Below are positions 62,565-64,000 of a stretch of 64,000 bases of DNA, piece by piece. This stretch comes from Chimaeribacter arupi (lineage in GTDB: Bacteria > Pseudomonadota > Gammaproteobacteria > Enterobacterales > Enterobacteriaceae). The stretch's first letter is position 1. Each line of letters begins with the position of its first letter. Location of the stretch: positions 1-64,000 of the forward strand of contig NZ_PJZI01000025.1 of the NCBI RefSeq assembly GCF_002858805.1, in the 5' to 3' direction. The notes below the pieces were generated by a model. The model made no database searches and was not told the origin of the DNA. It saw only the letters and a list, made by a program, of their open reading frames with translations. The translations under genes and the position numbers were made by a program.

Positions 62565-63811
62565 CAGCGGCCTCCTGCCGGGGCGGCGTGGTGATCGTAA
62601 TGGTTCCAGGCAGCCTGAAGCGCCTCGCCCTGGGTGGAGCGGAAGCCAAGCCGGTTGAGCACCGCCTCCAGCGCCGTCAGGGTCTGCATCACGCAATCTT
62701 TGCGGGCGTTGTAGCCCATGGTACCGATGCGCCAGATTTTGCCGGCCAGTGGGCCGAACGAGGTGCCGATCTCAATCGAGAAATCATTGAGCAGCAGCTG
62801 GCGCACCTGCTCGCCGTGGATGCCGTCCGGGATCATCACGCCGAGCACGTTGTTCATGCGGTGGTTCTGGTCGCCGAACACCTCCAGCCCCATGCCCTGG
62901 ATGCCCGCCAGCAGTGCGCCGCCGTGCAGCCGGTGGCGCGCGATGGTCTGGTCCAACCCCTCTTCCAGGATGACGCGGGCGCACTCGCGGGCGGCGAACA
63001 GCATACTGGTGGCTTCGGTGTGGTGGTTGAGGCGCTCCGGCCCCCAGTAATCCATGATCATGCCGAGGTCGAAATAGTTGGAGTAGATCATCTCCTCGCT
63101 GCCGTCGGTGTGTTCAGCAGTGCGGATGCCCTCTTCCACGCATTTGCGGCGGCGGATTTCCGCCTCGAAACGCGGGCTGATGGTGACCGGCGAGCTGCCG
63201 GAGGGGCCGCCCAGGCACTTCTGCAACCCGGCGGAGACGGCATCCAGCCCCCAGGCGTCGGTGTCCAGCGCGTTACCGGCCACGGAGGCGGTGGCGTCGG
63301 TGTAGAACAGCACATCATGGCGGCGGCAGATCTCGCCCAGCTGCTCCAGCGGCTGGAGCATGGTGGTGGAGGTGTCGCCCTGCACCGTGAGCAACCAGCG
63401 CGGCTTCACGGTGTTGATCGCGTCCTCAATCTGTTGCGGGTCAAACACCTCGCCCCACGGCACCTCAATGGTGTGCACCTCGGCGCGGCAGCGGCGGGCG
63501 ATTTCACACAGCAGGTGGCCGAACCGGCCGAATACCGGCACCAGCACTTTGTCACCGGGGCGGATGCCGGAGAGCAGCACCGCCTCAATCCCGGCGCGGG
63601 AGGTGCCGTCCACCAGCAGTGTCCAGCGGTTTTCGGTGCGGTAGATGCCGCGGTAGAGCGCCATCACTTCGTTCATCATGCCGGTCATCGCCGGGTCATA
63701 CTGCCCGACCAGCTGGCTCGCCATCGCCCGCAGCACGCGCGGGTCGGCGTTAATCGGCCCCGGCCCCATCAGCAGGCGGGCGGGCGGGTTGAGTTGTCCG
63801 TAGTGGGTCAT
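62564..63811 (-). CDS. pucG: (S)-ureidoglycine-glyoxylate aminotransferase
   Basis: Class V PLP aminotransferase of 415 aa, in the alanine-glyoxylate aminotransferase family. It has LLMGPGPINADPRVLRAM, FYTDATASVAG and the PLP-Lys motif SAGLQKCLGGPSG. In purine-degrading bacteria this enzyme moves the amino group of ureidoglycine to glyoxylate, giving glycine and oxalurate, and the neighbour allantoate amidohydrolase makes its substrate. It is the first complete gene of this leftward operon in the window. Confidence 0.9.
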   Translation of the reverse strand: MTHYGQLNPPARLLMGPGPINADPRVLRAMASQLVGQYDPAMTGMMNEVMALYRGIYRTENRWTLLVDGTSRAGIEAVLLSGIRPGDKVLVPVFGRFGHLLCEIARRCRAEVHTIEVPWGEVFDPQQIEDAINTVKPRWLLTVQGDTSTTMLQPLEQLGEICRRHDVLFYTDATASVAGNALDTDAWGLDAVSAGLQKCLGGPSGSSPVTISPRFEAEIRRRKCVEEGIRTAEHTDGSEEMIYSNYFDLGMIMDYWGPERLNHHTEATSMLFAARECARVILEEGLDQTIARHRLHGGALLAGIQGMGLEVFGDQNHRMNNVLGVMIPDGIHGEQVRQLLLNDFSIEIGTSFGPLAGKIWRIGTMGYNARKDCVMQTLTALEAVLNRLGFRSTQGEALQAAWNHYDHHAAPAGGR

Positions 63812-63859
63812 GTTTCACTCCCTTACTTCATTATCATCAAACAGGGTCACCGCTGCGCC

Positions 63860-64000
63860 TCAGGCCTCTTTCAGCCCGCGCACCGATGCGATAAATTGTT
63901 GCAGTTCCGGTGTTTGCGGGCGGGCAAACAGCGCCCGGCTTTCGCCCTGCTCCCACACTTTCCCCTGATGCATAAAGATCACGCGGTCACCCACTTCGCG
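63860..64000 (-). CDS. 3' end of an amino-acid-type ABC transporter ATPase (partial)
   Basis: The last 46 codons read REVGDRVIFMHQGKVWEQGE... and FARPQTPELQQFIASVRGLKEA before TGA at 63860. The D-R/H-loop-after segment (DRVIFMHQGKVWEQG, cf. D-x-V-x-F-M-x-x-G-x-I-x-E-x-G) and P-x-x-x-x-x-x-F ending are typical of GlnQ/HisP-type ATPases of polar amino-acid importers. Its place before the purine genes suggests import of a purine-breakdown compound or an amino acid. Confidence 0.85.
   Translation of the reverse strand, partial: REVGDRVIFMHQGKVWEQGESRALFARPQTPELQQFIASVRGLKEA

Noticed and set aside
1..64000. CRISPR arrays, insertion sequences and rRNA genes
   Set aside because: No regularly spaced direct repeats with unique spacers, no transposase-like frame and no rRNA sequence were found by reading the window.

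Overview
The window is chromosomal DNA from a GC-rich member of the Enterobacterales. The right half reproduces an E. coli-type backbone: thrW tRNA, proA, proB, crl, frsA, gpt, pepD, dinB, yafK/dpaA, yafJ, gmhA, fadE and yafV, with phoE absent. Together with CS1-type pili, a toxin locus and a complete urate pathway this suggests Serratia or another member of the Yersiniaceae; the genus cannot be fixed from the sequence alone.

Layout. 1-6.7 kb: degenerate 110-bp repeats, a flagellar-regulon chemoreceptor, a GNAT acetyltransferase, a Met/His-rich DUF2946 + PepSY pair (copper/iron context), an SDR and a YjbE-like exported peptide. 7.4-9.8 kb: mmuPM (S-methylmethionine use) behind a MetJ operator. 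10.7-13.6 kb: periplasmic catalase with its ankyrin partner, then yafN-yafO toxin-antitoxin, here far from dinB. 14.3-24.5 kb: the most interesting island. It holds a SpvR-like LysR regulator, a holin/holin/endolysin lysis cassette whose endolysin is frameshifted, an unrecognised 375-aa protein, a large RHS shell protein that stops before the RHS core, and two small downstream genes that each carry the missing RHS core, a shared linker and a different toxin domain. One toxin domain resembles diphtheria toxin/exotoxin A-type ADP-ribosyltransferases; the other has a His...Cys layout like clan CD cysteine peptidases. 24.6-32.1 kb: a Crp-like regulator and an alpha-class (CS1/CFA/Cbl) chaperone-usher pilus operon with two different tip adhesins. 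32.1-37.7 kb: cheV, small membrane proteins, yajD, a LysR-hydrolase pair, a BhsA-like stress protein and a small gene behind a structured leader. 38.0-40.1 kb: an AT-rich DUF262-HNH nuclease gene lying downstream of tRNA-Thr(CGT).

40.2-56.8 kb is core metabolism and repair: proline synthesis, Crl, FrsA, Gpt, PepD, LexA-controlled DinB, YafK, YafJ, GmhA, FadR-linked FadE, then ybdL-yafV (methionine transaminase + omega-amidase, with MetJ-like boxes). 56.9-64.0 kb is purine catabolism: a catalytically degenerate glutamine-amidotransferase-like protein converges on a leftward series of aminotransferase, allantoate amidohydrolase, UraD, HiuH, cofactor-free uricase and urate permease, with the 3' end of an amino-acid-type ABC ATPase at the window edge.

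Working model (inference): the 14-24 kb island is a dedicated toxin factory. A SpvR-like regulator controls a lysis-type release cassette and an RHS shell, and the shell's cargo is provided in trans by interchangeable core-toxin cartridges. No immunity genes are visible, which fits a eukaryotic (for example insect) target rather than bacterial competition.
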